Of a stretch of 64,000 bases of DNA, positions 1-9,281 are shown in pieces. A program made the translations under genes and the position numbers. The notes under the pieces are model-generated. The model did not search any database, was not told where the DNA came from, and saw only the letters and a list, made by a program, of their open reading frames with translations. The stretch's first letter is position 1. The number at the start of each line of letters is the position of its first letter. The stretch is from Halalkalibaculum roseum (GTDB lineage: Bacteria; Bacteroidota; Rhodothermia; Balneolales; Balneolaceae), in NCBI RefSeq assembly GCF_011059145.1, contig NZ_JAALLT010000003.1, positions 496,001 through 560,000 of the forward strand. Reading direction: 5' to 3'.

Positions 1-1
1 C

Positions 2-457
2 GGTTTCTGTTACATAGAAGACTGGAGCCATGGCAAATACATAGCCAATTCAGGACTCATTGTAGCACCAGATTATAGAAAGCAGGGTATAGCAAAAGGT
101 ATCAAAGAAAAAATTTTTAAACTCTCGAGGAAAAAATACCCGGAAGCAAAAATTTTTGGGATTACCACCAGTCTTGCCGTCATGAAAATCAACTCCGACC
201 TGGGATACAAACCTGTCACCTTTTCTGAGCTGACCCAAGAAGAAGCGTTCTGGAAAGGCTGCAGCAGCTGTCCCAACTATGACATTCTAAACAGAACGGA
301 TAAAGTCCACTGCCTGTGCACCGGGATGCTATACGAACCGGGCAAGCAGGAAGAGCTTCAATCAAAAAAAGATCGATGGATTCAATTTAAGCGCTTCATG
401 AAGCTGCAGAAAGCGAAAATCAAACGCAAAACCGAACACCTTTTTAACCTTATTTAA
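2..457 (+). CDS. GNAT family N-acyltransferase, 5' truncated by window edge (putative ArgA substitute)
   Basis: The reading frame is open from base 2 and its start lies outside the window. The visible 151 residues contain the GNAT acyl-CoA loop (VAPDYRKQGIAKGI), followed by the beta-strand and helix of the fold and a Cys-rich tail (CSSCPNYD, HCLCTGM). The gene ends one base before argG and heads a complete arginine operon that lacks argA and argJ. From this context I infer that it acylates glutamate (acetyl or succinyl) in the first step of arginine synthesis, as proposed for similar GNAT genes in Bacteroidota. The fold is clear, but the substrate is inferred. The Cys-rich tail could bind metal, which is untested. 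The ATG at 182 is internal and not the start. Confidence 0.8.
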   Translation, partial: GFCYIEDWSHGKYIANSGLIVAPDYRKQGIAKGIKEKIFKLSRKKYPEAKIFGITTSLAVMKINSDLGYKPVTFSELTQEEAFWKGCSSCPNYDILNRTDKVHCLCTGMLYEPGKQEELQSKKDRWIQFKRFMKLQKAKIKRKTEHLFNLI

Positions 458-458
458 A

Positions 459-1664
459 ATGACTGACATAAATAAACAGAAAGTAGTTCTGGCCTACAGC
501 GGGGGCCTCGACACTTCGTATTGTGTAGCCTACCTAAAGCATGAACAAGAGCTGGAGGTTCATACCGCCCTGGTAAATACCGGAGGTTTTGAAAAAAGTG
601 AACTGAAGATGTTGAAGGAAAAAGCTCTTAAACTTGGAGCAGCTTCCCACAAAACTTTTGACCTGGTTGAGGATTTTTATCAAAAATCAGTCAAGTACCT
701 AATCTTCGGTAATGTATTAAAAAACGATACCTATCCTCTCTCAGTGAGTGCTGAAAGGGCTTTCCAGGCTATGGAGATTGCAAACTATGCCAATCAAATA
801 GATGCCGATTATGTCGCTCACGGAAGCACGGGTGCAGGCAATGACCAGATTCGTTTTGATATGGTATTCCAAATTCTGGCGCCTGAAGCAGAAATATTAT
901 CTCCCATCAGGGATCAGACACTTTCCCGGGAGCAAGAAATGGAATATTTATCAAAGCATGGTATAAAACTGGAATGGGATGATGCTAAATATTCCATCAA
1001 CAAAGGACTTTGGGGAACCAGCGTAGGCGGGGCGGAAACCCTGACTTCACACCTGCCCCTGCCGGAAACGGCATGGCCCAATAGCCTCAGCAAGAAGCAA
1101 CCTTTGGATGTAACCCTGGAATTTGAGGAGGGTGAGATAAAGGGACTTGATGGGTCACATATGGTCCCTGTTTCTGCTATACAAACACTCACATCGTTGG
1201 CCGATCAGTATGCAATCGGAAGAGATATTCACGTCGGGGATACTATTATTGGCATAAAAGGCCGGGTAGGCTTTGAAGCTTCCGCAGCACTGATTCTCAT
1301 CAAGGCACATCACACCCTGGAAAAACATGTATTGAGCAAATGGCAACAGTACTGGAAGGGCCAACTGGCTGAATGGTATGGGATGTTGCTGCATGAAGGA
1401 CAGTATCTGGAACCGCTTATGAGGGATATCGAAACCTTTATGGAACAGATGCAGCGTAATGTTTCGGGAAAAGTGCACCTAACCTTAAGCCCCTATCGAT
1501 TTCAAATAAACGGTATTGAGTCAGATAATGACCTCATGAATTCCGGTTTTGGAGACTATGGGGAACTCAACAAGTCGTGGAGCGGAGAAGATGCCAAAGG
1601 CTTTGCCACCATATTGTCCAATCAAATGAAAATATATAACACAGTCCATAACAACCATGATTAA
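459..1664 (+). CDS. argG: Argininosuccinate synthase
   Basis: This 401-residue enzyme joins citrulline and aspartate with ATP to give argininosuccinate, the penultimate arginine step. The N-terminal PP-loop AYSGGLDTS (residues 12-20) binds ATP. GSTGAGNDQIRF (about 122-133) and the later SVGGAETLTS segment belong to the synthetase domain, and the C-terminal part forms the oligomerisation arm. The length is normal for the family. It starts one base after the GNAT stop and overlaps argC by 8 bp, so translation is probably coupled. In the usual Bacteroidota arrangement argG comes early in the cluster, as here. Confidence 0.95.
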   Translation: MTDINKQKVVLAYSGGLDTSYCVAYLKHEQELEVHTALVNTGGFEKSELKMLKEKALKLGAASHKTFDLVEDFYQKSVKYLIFGNVLKNDTYPLSVSAERAFQAMEIANYANQIDADYVAHGSTGAGNDQIRFDMVFQILAPEAEILSPIRDQTLSREQEMEYLSKHGIKLEWDDAKYSINKGLWGTSVGGAETLTSHLPLPETAWPNSLSKKQPLDVTLEFEEGEIKGLDGSHMVPVSAIQTLTSLADQYAIGRDIHVGDTIIGIKGRVGFEASAALILIKAHHTLEKHVLSKWQQYWKGQLAEWYGMLLHEGQYLEPLMRDIETFMEQMQRNVSGKVHLTLSPYRFQINGIESDNDLMNSGFGDYGELNKSWSGEDAKGFATILSNQMKIYNTVHNNHD

Positions 1665-2634
1665 AGCAGGAATAGTTGGTGGAAGCGGCTATGCGGCAGG
1701 TGAATTAATCAGACTGTTGCTTTTCCATCCTAAAGTAGAAATAAAATTTATTTTCAGCTCTAGTATGAGTGGAAGTCCCGCCACTGAAGCTCACCCGGAC
1801 CTGATTGGTGATACAAACCTTCATTTCAGCAGTTCGCTGGAGAAAGATATCGACGTGTTATTTCTTTGTACCGGTCATGGACAGTCCAGAAATTTTCTGA
1901 ATGAACACTCCATACCTAAAGATGTCACAGTTATAGATCTGAGTCGTGATTTCAGGCTCAGTGAGTCATCGTCATTTGAACAAAGATCATTTGTCTATGG
2001 TCTTCCTGAATTACATTCGAATGCCATTAAAAAGGCGGGTAGCATTGCAAATCCGGGATGCTATGCCACTGCCATACAGCTAGCTCTGCTTCCGCTGGCA
2101 AGCGAAAAACTACTAAAAAGCGACGTTCATGTTCATGGCATCACCGGATCAACCGGGGCCGGAAAATCTCTTTCTGAAACCACTCACTTCAGCTGGAGGC
2201 ATGCCAATATATCCCACTACAAAGCTTTTCAACACCAGCATCTTGATGAAATCGAACAGAGCCTGACCGGGCTTCAGCCTTCGTTCAGCAGTTCAATCAA
2301 CTTCATACCCATGCGGGGTAATTTTACACGGGGCATATTTACAACGGCCTATTGTCATTGCGATCTCACCATCGAAAAGGCAGTCGACTTATACCGTGAT
2401 TATTACCTTGATGCTCCTTTTACCCATGTCACCACGAATGAGGTCGAACTCAAGCAGGCTGTGGGCAGTAACAAGTGCATACTCAAACTCGAAAAGCACG
2501 GAAACAAACTTCTAATCACTTCGATAATTGACAACCTGCTAAAAGGCGCTTCCGGGCAGGCTGTGCAAAATATGAATCTGATCTTCGGGCTGGATGAGGC
2601 ATCCGGCATACAACTTAAAACTAACCGATTCTAA
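1657..2634 (+). CDS. argC: N-acetyl-gamma-glutamyl-phosphate reductase
   Basis: The 325-residue NADPH-dependent reductase converts N-acyl-glutamyl phosphate to the semialdehyde. The N-terminal Rossmann motif GIVGGSGYAAGELIRLL (5-21) is intact. The catalytic cysteine lies in NPGCYAT (Cys135), and a conserved His follows in the C-terminal dimerisation part (PMRGNFTRGIF region). The ATG overlaps the end of argG. The stop is separated by one base from the better argD start. The acyl group carried by the substrate (acetyl or succinyl) cannot be told from this protein. Confidence 0.95.
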   Translation: MIKAGIVGGSGYAAGELIRLLLFHPKVEIKFIFSSSMSGSPATEAHPDLIGDTNLHFSSSLEKDIDVLFLCTGHGQSRNFLNEHSIPKDVTVIDLSRDFRLSESSSFEQRSFVYGLPELHSNAIKKAGSIANPGCYATAIQLALLPLASEKLLKSDVHVHGITGSTGAGKSLSETTHFSWRHANISHYKAFQHQHLDEIEQSLTGLQPSFSSSINFIPMRGNFTRGIFTTAYCHCDLTIEKAVDLYRDYYLDAPFTHVTTNEVELKQAVGSNKCILKLEKHGNKLLITSIIDNLLKGASGQAVQNMNLIFGLDEASGIQLKTNRF

Positions 2635-2635
2635 T

Positions 2636-3796
2636 ATGCCATTATTCGATGTTTACCCATTACTGGATATTACTCCTGAAAAAGGGGAAGACTGTTTTGT
2701 CTATGACACTAAGGGTACAAAATACCTCGACTTTTACGGGGGCCATGCCGTCATCTCTATCGGACACTCCCATCCCCACTTCAGAAAACGCATTAAAGAA
2801 CAGGTAGACAAACTTGCTTTCTATTCCAATTCGGTGTTAAATCCGCTGCAAACACAGCTGGCTGAAAAACTCGGTAATTTATCCGGTTATGAAGAGTATC
2901 AGCTATTTCTGAGCAACTCGGGAGCGGAAGCTGTAGAAAATGCCCTGAAGGTAGCCTCATTTTATACAGGTAAGAAAAAAGTTATCTCTTTTTCTAAGTC
3001 TTTCCACGGGAGAACCAGTGCGGCCTTGGGCGTTACCGATAACAGCAAATATTCTGCGCCGATCAATGAAAATGACCATACCGTTTTTCTTGAACTTAAT
3101 GAAACAGAAGCCCTGACAAAGGAAATAAACAAGGGTGACGTTTGCGCGGTTATCATCGAAGGCATTCAAGGCATTGGCGGCATACACATCCCCGATCCCG
3201 AGTTTATGAAGCAAATCGAACTTCTCTGTAAGAAGCATGGTGCCCTTTTTATCTGTGATGAAATACAGTCCGGTTATGGAAGAAGTGGTAAATTCTTTGC
3301 CCACCAGCATGCCGGGGTGACGCCAGACATTATAACTATGGCCAAAGGAATGGGTAATGGATTTCCCATTGCAGGAACCCTATTTCACCCAAAAATTGAG
3401 CCCTGGCATGGAGAGCTGGGTTCTACATTCGGTGGCAATCACCTGGCATGTGCTGCCGGCCTTGCGGTTCTGGAAGTCATTTCTGATGAACAATTAATCG
3501 ATAATGCCAACATTGTTGGCAATAGCTTAATGGAAAAACTGGCAGGACTACCCATGGTTACCGAAGTGCGGGGCGAAGGTCTCATGATTGGCGTGGAGTG
3601 TACTAATCCAATCAAAGAAATTCGGATGAAACTGCTTCATGAAAAGCATATTCTAACCGGCGTCTCTTCCGACCCTCATACACTGAGGCTGCTTCCTCCC
3701 CTGACCATCAGCAAAGATCAAGCCGATAAATTTGTAACCGACTTTCAACATACCTTAACAGCCATATCCAAAAATGAAACACTTTACCTCAGCTAA
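2636..3796 (+). CDS. argD: Acetylornithine (N-acyl-ornithine) aminotransferase
   Basis: This class III PLP aminotransferase makes N-acyl-ornithine from the semialdehyde using glutamate. I chose the ATG at 2636 (MPLFDVYPLLDI), one base past the argC stop. The open frame reaches back to 2594, but that would add 14 residues unlike the family. Motifs are FYGGHAVISIGHSHP near residue 40, the PLP-phosphate region SNSGAEAVENALK, ICDEIQSGYGRSGK with the cofactor Asp, and the Schiff-base Lys in TMAKGMGNGFPIAG. It overlaps argF' by 23 bp. The protein is 386 residues, normal for ArgD. Confidence 0.94.
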   Translation: MPLFDVYPLLDITPEKGEDCFVYDTKGTKYLDFYGGHAVISIGHSHPHFRKRIKEQVDKLAFYSNSVLNPLQTQLAEKLGNLSGYEEYQLFLSNSGAEAVENALKVASFYTGKKKVISFSKSFHGRTSAALGVTDNSKYSAPINENDHTVFLELNETEALTKEINKGDVCAVIIEGIQGIGGIHIPDPEFMKQIELLCKKHGALFICDEIQSGYGRSGKFFAHQHAGVTPDIITMAKGMGNGFPIAGTLFHPKIEPWHGELGSTFGGNHLACAAGLAVLEVISDEQLIDNANIVGNSLMEKLAGLPMVTEVRGEGLMIGVECTNPIKEIRMKLLHEKHILTGVSSDPHTLRLLPPLTISKDQADKFVTDFQHTLTAISKNETLYLS

Positions 3797-4718
3797 TGAT
3801 AGCGCGGATCCCCTGGTTCTTGCGCGACAGACTATAGCACTTAAAAACCAAAAACAGAATTTCGAGCATCTCGGCCGGTCGAAAACACTGGGGCTGGTAT
3901 TTTTTAATCCTAGCCTGCGCACCCGTATGAGTACCACAAAAGCAGCTTACGATCTGGGCCTGAATGTGCTGGTTTTAAATGTAAACGGTGATGCCTGGAA
4001 CATAGAGTTTGAAGACGGAACGGTTATGGACGGCAGTAGCCAGGAGCATGTTAAAGATGCCATTAAGGTTATGACCGGTTACTGTGATATCATCGGGGTG
4101 AGAACCTTCGCTGAACTGAAGAATAGAGAGGATGATTATACAGAACCCGTTCTGAATGCCTTTCTGGAATATTCAGAAGTTCCCGTGATCAGCCTGGAGT
4201 CTGCCACCCTTCATCCCTTGCAGTCGCTGGCGGATATTACCACAATACTTGAGACTGACATCAGCAATCCCAAAATAGCTGTGAGTTGGGCTCCCCATCC
4301 CAAAGCTTTGCCACAAGCTGTGACCAACTCCTTTTTACAATGGATCAAGTTTATAGAGGCAGAGGTCGTAGTTGCCCATCCGAAAGGCTATGAATTGCAT
4401 GAAGAGTTCACTGGCGGATTTGAACTTACCAATGACCAGTCATATGCACTGGATAGTGCCGATTTTGTGTATGTGAAAAACTGGTCCAGTTATTCGAAAT
4501 ACGGACAGCGCCCGCCTGTTTCGCAGAACTGGACCATTACTTCAGAAAAGATGGCTGCAACAAATTCCGGTAGTTTCATGCATTGTCTACCGATTCGCAG
4601 AAATGTGGTTGCCGAAGATCAGGTCATTGATAACTCTTTAATCTACAAGCAGGCCAAAAACAGGGAAACTGCTGCAAAAACAGTTCTTAAAAATATACTG
4701 GAGGATATAAATGAATAG
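3774..4718 (+). CDS. argF': N-acyl-ornithine carbamoyltransferase (acetyl or succinyl type)
   Basis: This 314-residue transcarbamylase acts on acylated rather than free ornithine. The carbamoyl-phosphate motif is FFNPSLRTRMST (43-54), and the C-terminal motif is HCLPIRRNVVAEDQ. By memory it aligns without gaps to the N-terminal part of Bacteroides fragilis N-succinylornithine transcarbamylase. The residue that sets acyl specificity (Pro90 in that enzyme, Glu92 in the Xanthomonas acetyl enzyme) is Gln90 here, within DGSSQEH. The substrate therefore stays open. Free ornithine is unlikely, because a deacylase (argE) follows in the operon. It overlaps argD and argB. Confidence 0.9.
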   Translation: MKHFTSANDSADPLVLARQTIALKNQKQNFEHLGRSKTLGLVFFNPSLRTRMSTTKAAYDLGLNVLVLNVNGDAWNIEFEDGTVMDGSSQEHVKDAIKVMTGYCDIIGVRTFAELKNREDDYTEPVLNAFLEYSEVPVISLESATLHPLQSLADITTILETDISNPKIAVSWAPHPKALPQAVTNSFLQWIKFIEAEVVVAHPKGYELHEEFTGGFELTNDQSYALDSADFVYVKNWSSYSKYGQRPPVSQNWTITSEKMAATNSGSFMHCLPIRRNVVAEDQVIDNSLIYKQAKNRETAAKTVLKNILEDINE

Positions 4719-5487
4719 TCTCAATATTGTAAAAATAGGAGGCTCCGTACTAGAAGAGGAATCTTCATTACAGCAATTTTTGGATGATTTCGGCCGGATA
4801 GAGGGACCAAAAATACTGGTCCATGGAGGTGGTACCAAGGCAACTGCCTTAAGTAAAGAGCTGGGAATACCTGTCAGGATGCACGAAGGAAGACGTATCA
4901 CTGATGCCGAATCGCTGGATGTTGCTGTGATGGTGTATGCGGGTCTAATTAACAAATCACTGGTAGCCAGGTTGCAAGGCCAAAATTGCAATGCCGTAGG
5001 TTTGACCGGAGCAGACCTGAATGTAATCCCTGCTTCAAAGCGTAAACCTGACTCTATTGATTTCGGATTCGTAGGAGATATTGAAACCCAAGAAATGAAC
5101 GGCTATTTCATTAGCAGACTACTTGATGAAGGGGTAGTCCCTGTTTTTTGCGCTATAACACATGACGGTGACGGACAGCTCCTTAATACCAATGCCGATA
5201 CCATCGCCTCCTCTTTATGTTCATTGCTTTCTGAAAACTATGAAGTCAGGCTGACTTATTGTATGGACGTGGAAGGAGTCATGCTCGATAAATATCAGCC
5301 TGATACCCTTTTTGAAACCCTCAACTCAGAACAGTTTCATCACTACAAGCAAGAGGGAGTAATCAAAGACGGTATGATCCCTAAATTATTCAATGGCTTT
5401 AAAGCACTCGAAAATGGGGTTCACAAAGTATCGATCAAACACTCAAAAAATCTTTTAAACGGAACTGAAACAGCGCTGATATCATGA
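4711..5487 (+). CDS. argB: Acetylglutamate kinase
   Basis: This 258-residue amino-acid kinase phosphorylates N-acyl-glutamate. The N-terminal KIGGSVLEEE and the glycine loop LVHGGGTKATALS (about 36-48) bind ATP and phosphate. RMHEGRRITDAESLDV matches the acyl-glutamate site, and KDGMIPKLFNGFKAL is the conserved C-terminal lysine segment. There is no N-terminal helix of the kind found in arginine-inhibited hexameric kinases, so feedback control may lie elsewhere (inference). It overlaps argF' by 8 bp and argE by 4 bp. Confidence 0.93.
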   Translation: MNSLNIVKIGGSVLEEESSLQQFLDDFGRIEGPKILVHGGGTKATALSKELGIPVRMHEGRRITDAESLDVAVMVYAGLINKSLVARLQGQNCNAVGLTGADLNVIPASKRKPDSIDFGFVGDIETQEMNGYFISRLLDEGVVPVFCAITHDGDGQLLNTNADTIASSLCSLLSENYEVRLTYCMDVEGVMLDKYQPDTLFETLNSEQFHHYKQEGVIKDGMIPKLFNGFKALENGVHKVSIKHSKNLLNGTETALIS

Positions 5488-6545
5488 ACATCCCTTTTGG
5501 AAGCATAATAAACCTGCTTACCGAGCTGGTTTCCACACCTTCTCACTCCGGGGAAGAATCAGAAACGGCCGGATTGATAGCAGCCTTTCTTGAAAAGTCA
5601 GGAGTAACGGTTGAACGTCACCTGAATAATGTTTGGGCACAATCACAGTTTTTTGATGACAGGAAACCTACCCTGCTGCTCAACTCTCATCATGATACGG
5701 TAAAACCCGGAGAGGGCTATTCCTTTGATCCGTATCAGCCCTTCATAGAAGATGGAAAACTCTATGGTCTGGGTTCCAATGATGCCGGGGGAGCGCTAGT
5801 CTCTCTGATCGCTACATTTTTAAACCTCTACGATAAAACCAATCTGCCTTTTAACCTGCTATTTGCTGCATCGGCAGAGGAAGAGATTTCTGGCGAAAAC
5901 GGTATCAGTTCTATTCTGAAAAAGATACCGGACCCAGATTGTGCTATTGTAGGCGAACCTACCCGGCTGCGAATGGCCACAGCTGAAAAAGGACTCATGG
6001 TTCTCGATTGCACCTCTAAAGGCATCAGCGGGCACGCGGCTCGGGATGAAGGGGAAAATGCCATCTACATGGCAATGAATGATATCTCATGGTTTAAAAA
6101 CTATTCATTTGAAAAAAGCTCGGACTTGCTGGGACCGGTAAAGATGACGGTGACCGGTATTGATGCCGGTTCACAACATAATGTTGTACCGGATAGCTGC
6201 CGTTTTATGGTAGATGTGCGGACCACAGATGCATATGACAACCGGGAAACACTCAGCATTATCCAAAATCACGTGCACTCAAAAGTAGTACCTCGATCTC
6301 TGAGGCTGAACTCCTCGTCAATTCCAGAATCCCATCCTCTGGTAACCGCCGGTTCTAGGATGGGACTTGACATTTATGGCTCCCCTACTCTTTCCGACCA
6401 GGCACTGATTAATTTTCCATCCATCAAACTGGGTCCGGGAGATTCTGCCCGATCGCATACCGCGGATGAATACATTGCACTCGCTGAGATTAAGAGTGGA
6501 ATTGACACCTATTATGAACTTATAAACAAACTTGAAACGCCATGA
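5484..6545 (+). CDS. argE: Acetylornithine deacetylase-type M20 metallopeptidase
   Basis: The 353-residue M20-family hydrolase would remove the acyl group. In this pathway type it acts on N-acyl-citrulline, because carbamoylation comes first. Zinc ligands are visible in LLNSHHDTVKP (His about 69-70), GLGSNDAGGALVS (Asp) and SAEEEISGENG (the Glu pair), with the distal His in ARSHTADEYI. A dimerisation (lid) domain sits between, roughly 170-270. It overlaps argB (ATGA) and ends four bases into argH. The family is clear. The precise acyl specificity depends on the same unresolved question as argF'. Confidence 0.88.
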   Translation: MNIPFGSIINLLTELVSTPSHSGEESETAGLIAAFLEKSGVTVERHLNNVWAQSQFFDDRKPTLLLNSHHDTVKPGEGYSFDPYQPFIEDGKLYGLGSNDAGGALVSLIATFLNLYDKTNLPFNLLFAASAEEEISGENGISSILKKIPDPDCAIVGEPTRLRMATAEKGLMVLDCTSKGISGHAARDEGENAIYMAMNDISWFKNYSFEKSSDLLGPVKMTVTGIDAGSQHNVVPDSCRFMVDVRTTDAYDNRETLSIIQNHVHSKVVPRSLRLNSSSIPESHPLVTAGSRMGLDIYGSPTLSDQALINFPSIKLGPGDSARSHTADEYIALAEIKSGIDTYYELINKLETP

Positions 6546-7828
6546 AACTTTGGGATAAAGGACAATCTGTAGATGAACTCGTGGAATCTTTTACTGTCGG
6601 AAATGACCGTGAACTGGACCTGCGACTCGCTATTTATGATCTGAAGGCATCCAAGGCACATGCAGAAATGCTTAATGCTATTTCCATTTTGTCTGATGAT
6701 GAATGTGCTAAGCTGTTAACAGAGCTCGATAATCTCTTACACGATTTAGAGAACGGCGAGTTTGTAATTGAATCTGATTTTGAAGACATACACTCCAAAA
6801 TTGAATTTGAGCTGACCGATAAACTAGGTGATACCGGCAAGAAAATTCACACCGGTCGATCCCGTAATGACCAGGTTCTTGTCTGTATGCATCTCTATAT
6901 GAAAGATGAGATTACTGAGATTAAAGGGTTGATTAAAGATCTCTTTGATTTACTCATACTGCGATCCGGAGAGAACAGTGATACCATCATGCCCGGCTAC
7001 ACCCATATGCAGGCAGCGATGCCCTCCTCATTCGGTCTCTGGTTCGGGGCTTATGCCGAGACACTAATTGATGATCTCTTTCTACTAAACGCTGCTTATA
7101 GGATTGCCGATCAGAATCCATTGGGCTCGGCCGCAGGATTCGGCACCTCCCTGCCCATTAATCGTTCAATGACCACAGAGCTTCTGGGTTTTAAAACTTT
7201 AAAATATAATGTGGTTGCCGCACAGATGAGCCGCGGTCGACTGGAACAACAGATGGCGTCTGCCATCGCATCTGTTGCAGCTACCTTATCCAAAATGGCC
7301 GGGGATGTATGCCTGTATATCAGTCAAGAGTTTAACTTTGTATCCCTGCCCGACGAGCTTACAACCGGTTCGAGCATCATGCCGCACAAAAAGAATCCTG
7401 ATGTTTTTGAACTTATCCGCGCAAGGTGTAATAGAATACAGGCTTTACCGAATCAAATCACCATGGTGACCGGCAACTTGAACAGCGGTTATCACCGTGA
7501 CTTCCAGGAATTGAAAGAGCTGCTCTTTCCTGCCATCGATAAGATCAAGGACTGCCTGTATATGATGCATTTTATGGTGAAAAACCTGAAGATCAACAAA
7601 AATATTATGGATGATACGAGGTACCGTTTCATCTTTAGTGTGGAAGAGGTGAATAATAAGGTCCGAAATAGCATCCCATTCCGGGAAGCCTATAAAGAGG
7701 TCGCCCGGAATATATCAAACGGTAGCTTCCAACCGTCCCGGAAGATCAATCACACCCATGAAGGCAGTATTGGAAATTTGTGCCTGGATCAAATCAAATC
7801 AAAATTCTATTCTGCCTACCGTATTTAA
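6542..7828 (+). CDS. argH: Argininosuccinate lyase
   Basis: The last gene of the operon encodes a 428-residue lyase that splits argininosuccinate into arginine and fumarate. The fumarase/aspartase-superfamily signature GSSIMPHKKNPDVFE (about 278-292) carries the catalytic Ser loop. HTGRSRNDQV and MPGYTHMQAAMP are the other two conserved regions. It is somewhat shorter than the roughly 460-residue E. coli enzyme, mainly at the C-terminus, which is usual for Bacteroidota forms as far as I recall. It starts inside the argE stop (ATGA overlap). No clear hairpin terminator follows; the 127-base gap holds a degenerate heptamer tract instead. Confidence 0.94.
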   Translation: MKLWDKGQSVDELVESFTVGNDRELDLRLAIYDLKASKAHAEMLNAISILSDDECAKLLTELDNLLHDLENGEFVIESDFEDIHSKIEFELTDKLGDTGKKIHTGRSRNDQVLVCMHLYMKDEITEIKGLIKDLFDLLILRSGENSDTIMPGYTHMQAAMPSSFGLWFGAYAETLIDDLFLLNAAYRIADQNPLGSAAGFGTSLPINRSMTTELLGFKTLKYNVVAAQMSRGRLEQQMASAIASVAATLSKMAGDVCLYISQEFNFVSLPDELTTGSSIMPHKKNPDVFELIRARCNRIQALPNQITMVTGNLNSGYHRDFQELKELLFPAIDKIKDCLYMMHFMVKNLKINKNIMDDTRYRFIFSVEEVNNKVRNSIPFREAYKEVARNISNGSFQPSRKINHTHEGSIGNLCLDQIKSKFYSAYRI

Positions 7829-7869
7829 GCAGTTTTTCATTTTAGTGCAATCTTTACCCGGGAAAAGAC

Positions 7870-7930
7870 CTACTCTCTAATATCTAACTTATTTTGAGTC
7901 TATCCTGCCTTGCTTCTACTTTACTCTTCC
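7870..7930. repeat. Degenerate heptamer tract between argH and the PLP enzyme
   Basis: Units CTACTCT, CTAATAT and CTAACTT follow one another from 7870 in a seven-base register. After a break comes CTTGCTTCTAC, a string also present in the 56830-56878 array. This is the weakest member of the heptamer family seen elsewhere in the window. It overlaps the region where a promoter of the next gene should lie. Confidence 0.4.
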
Positions 7931-7955
7931 AAATCCCAAAGAAAAATGAGAGGCT

Positions 7956-9209
7956 ATGAACAGGAAAAAGTTTTCACCGGAAAGTTTAATGATGTCGTAT
8001 GGATATAAACCGGAATTGTCGGAAGGAGCCATCAAGTGCCCTATTTTCCAAACCTCCACTTTCGTTTTTGATAACGCCAAACACGGCAAGGCATTTTTCG
8101 AAGTCGCTTACGGTCTCAGAGAGCAAAAGCCCAACGAAGAACTGGGACTGATCTACAGCCGGCTGAACAACCCGGATTTGGAAATACTTGAAGACCGGCT
8201 TTGTGTATGGGAAAATGCTGAAGACTGCGCAGTATTCGAAAGCGGGATGTCAGCCATCACCACTGTCCTACTGGAATTCCTGAAACCCGGGGATCTCCTA
8301 TTTTATAGCCGTCCGGTTTATGGCGGTACGAATCATTTTATTACGCAGATCCTTCCTAAGTTTGGAATAGAAGTGCTTGGCTTCAGTGCCAAAGATGATA
8401 AACAGGAGATGATCAGACTGCTGGAAGAGAGCGGTTTGGGAGACAAGCTGGCCATGATCTATGTCGAGACGCCTGCGAATCCTACGAACGATCTTATAGA
8501 TCTGAAAGCCTGCAGGGATATTGCTGACAACTACGCTAATAAAGAGAGAAAACCATTACTGGCTGTTGACAATACCTACCTGGGACCTATCTGGCAAAAG
8601 CCGCTGGAATTCGGTGCAGACCTCGTTCTCTATTCTGCCACTAAATTCCTGGGAGGTCACAGTGATGTCATTGCCGGTGCCTGCCTTGGATCAGAAGCAC
8701 TTATGGCTCGGGTTAAAACGATGAGAACCTTTCTTGGAAATATGGCAGTCCCCTGGACCGGCTGGTTGCTGATGAGAAGTCTGGAAACCCTTAAGCTTCG
8801 GATGGAAAAACAAGTAAGAAACGCTGAAAAAGTGGCTGAATTTCTCAGAGACCATCCGAAGGTTGAAAAAGTTTATTACCTGGGATTTTTAGAAGAAAGT
8901 AATCCGGAGCAGCATAAGATATTTCAGAAGCAATGTCTTTCTAAAGGATCCATGGTCTCCTTTGATATTCGAGGAGGTGAAAAGAAGGCTTTTGCTTTTC
9001 TGGATAATCTGGATTTAATTCACCTTGCCGTCAGCCTGGGATCCACTGAGAGCCTGGCCCAGCACCCGGCAACCATGACCCATGCCGATGTGAATGAAGA
9101 TGAGAAAGAGAAACTATCCATTTCTGAAAAAATGGTAAGGCTCTCCATAGGAGTGGAAAACGCTGACGACCTGATTTGGGATATCAGTCAGGCCCTGGAA
9201 AGCGTCTGA
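7956..9209 (+). CDS. Cys/Met-metabolism PLP-dependent enzyme (cystathionine gamma-synthase family)
   Basis: This is a 417-residue fold-type I PLP enzyme. The Schiff-base Lys is K230 in YSATKFLGGHSDVIAGA, the cofactor Asp is in LAVDNTYLG (about 205), and SRPVYGGTN holds the ring-stacking Tyr122. Methionine gamma-lyases normally have Cys after that Tyr-Gly; here it is Gly, as in cystathionine synthases and lyases. An insertion near 50-62 (AYGLREQKPNEE) sets it apart from classic MetB. The reaction could be gamma-synthase, gamma-lyase or O-acylhomoserine sulfhydrylase. It stands alone between the arginine operon and the sdh genes, so context does not help. Confidence 0.85.
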   Translation: MNRKKFSPESLMMSYGYKPELSEGAIKCPIFQTSTFVFDNAKHGKAFFEVAYGLREQKPNEELGLIYSRLNNPDLEILEDRLCVWENAEDCAVFESGMSAITTVLLEFLKPGDLLFYSRPVYGGTNHFITQILPKFGIEVLGFSAKDDKQEMIRLLEESGLGDKLAMIYVETPANPTNDLIDLKACRDIADNYANKERKPLLAVDNTYLGPIWQKPLEFGADLVLYSATKFLGGHSDVIAGACLGSEALMARVKTMRTFLGNMAVPWTGWLLMRSLETLKLRMEKQVRNAEKVAEFLRDHPKVEKVYYLGFLEESNPEQHKIFQKQCLSKGSMVSFDIRGGEKKAFAFLDNLDLIHLAVSLGSTESLAQHPATMTHADVNEDEKEKLSISEKMVRLSIGVENADDLIWDISQALESV

Positions 9210-9281
9210 AGTAACAAACATTCGGTTGCTCCAAATTCCGGTTATTCCACAGAAATGGTAAATGCAGTCTAAACTATTAGG

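Noticed and set aside
2594-2635. Upstream start for argD at 2594
   Set aside because: It would overlap argC by 41 bases and add 14 residues unlike the ArgD family; the ATG at 2636 directly follows the argC stop.
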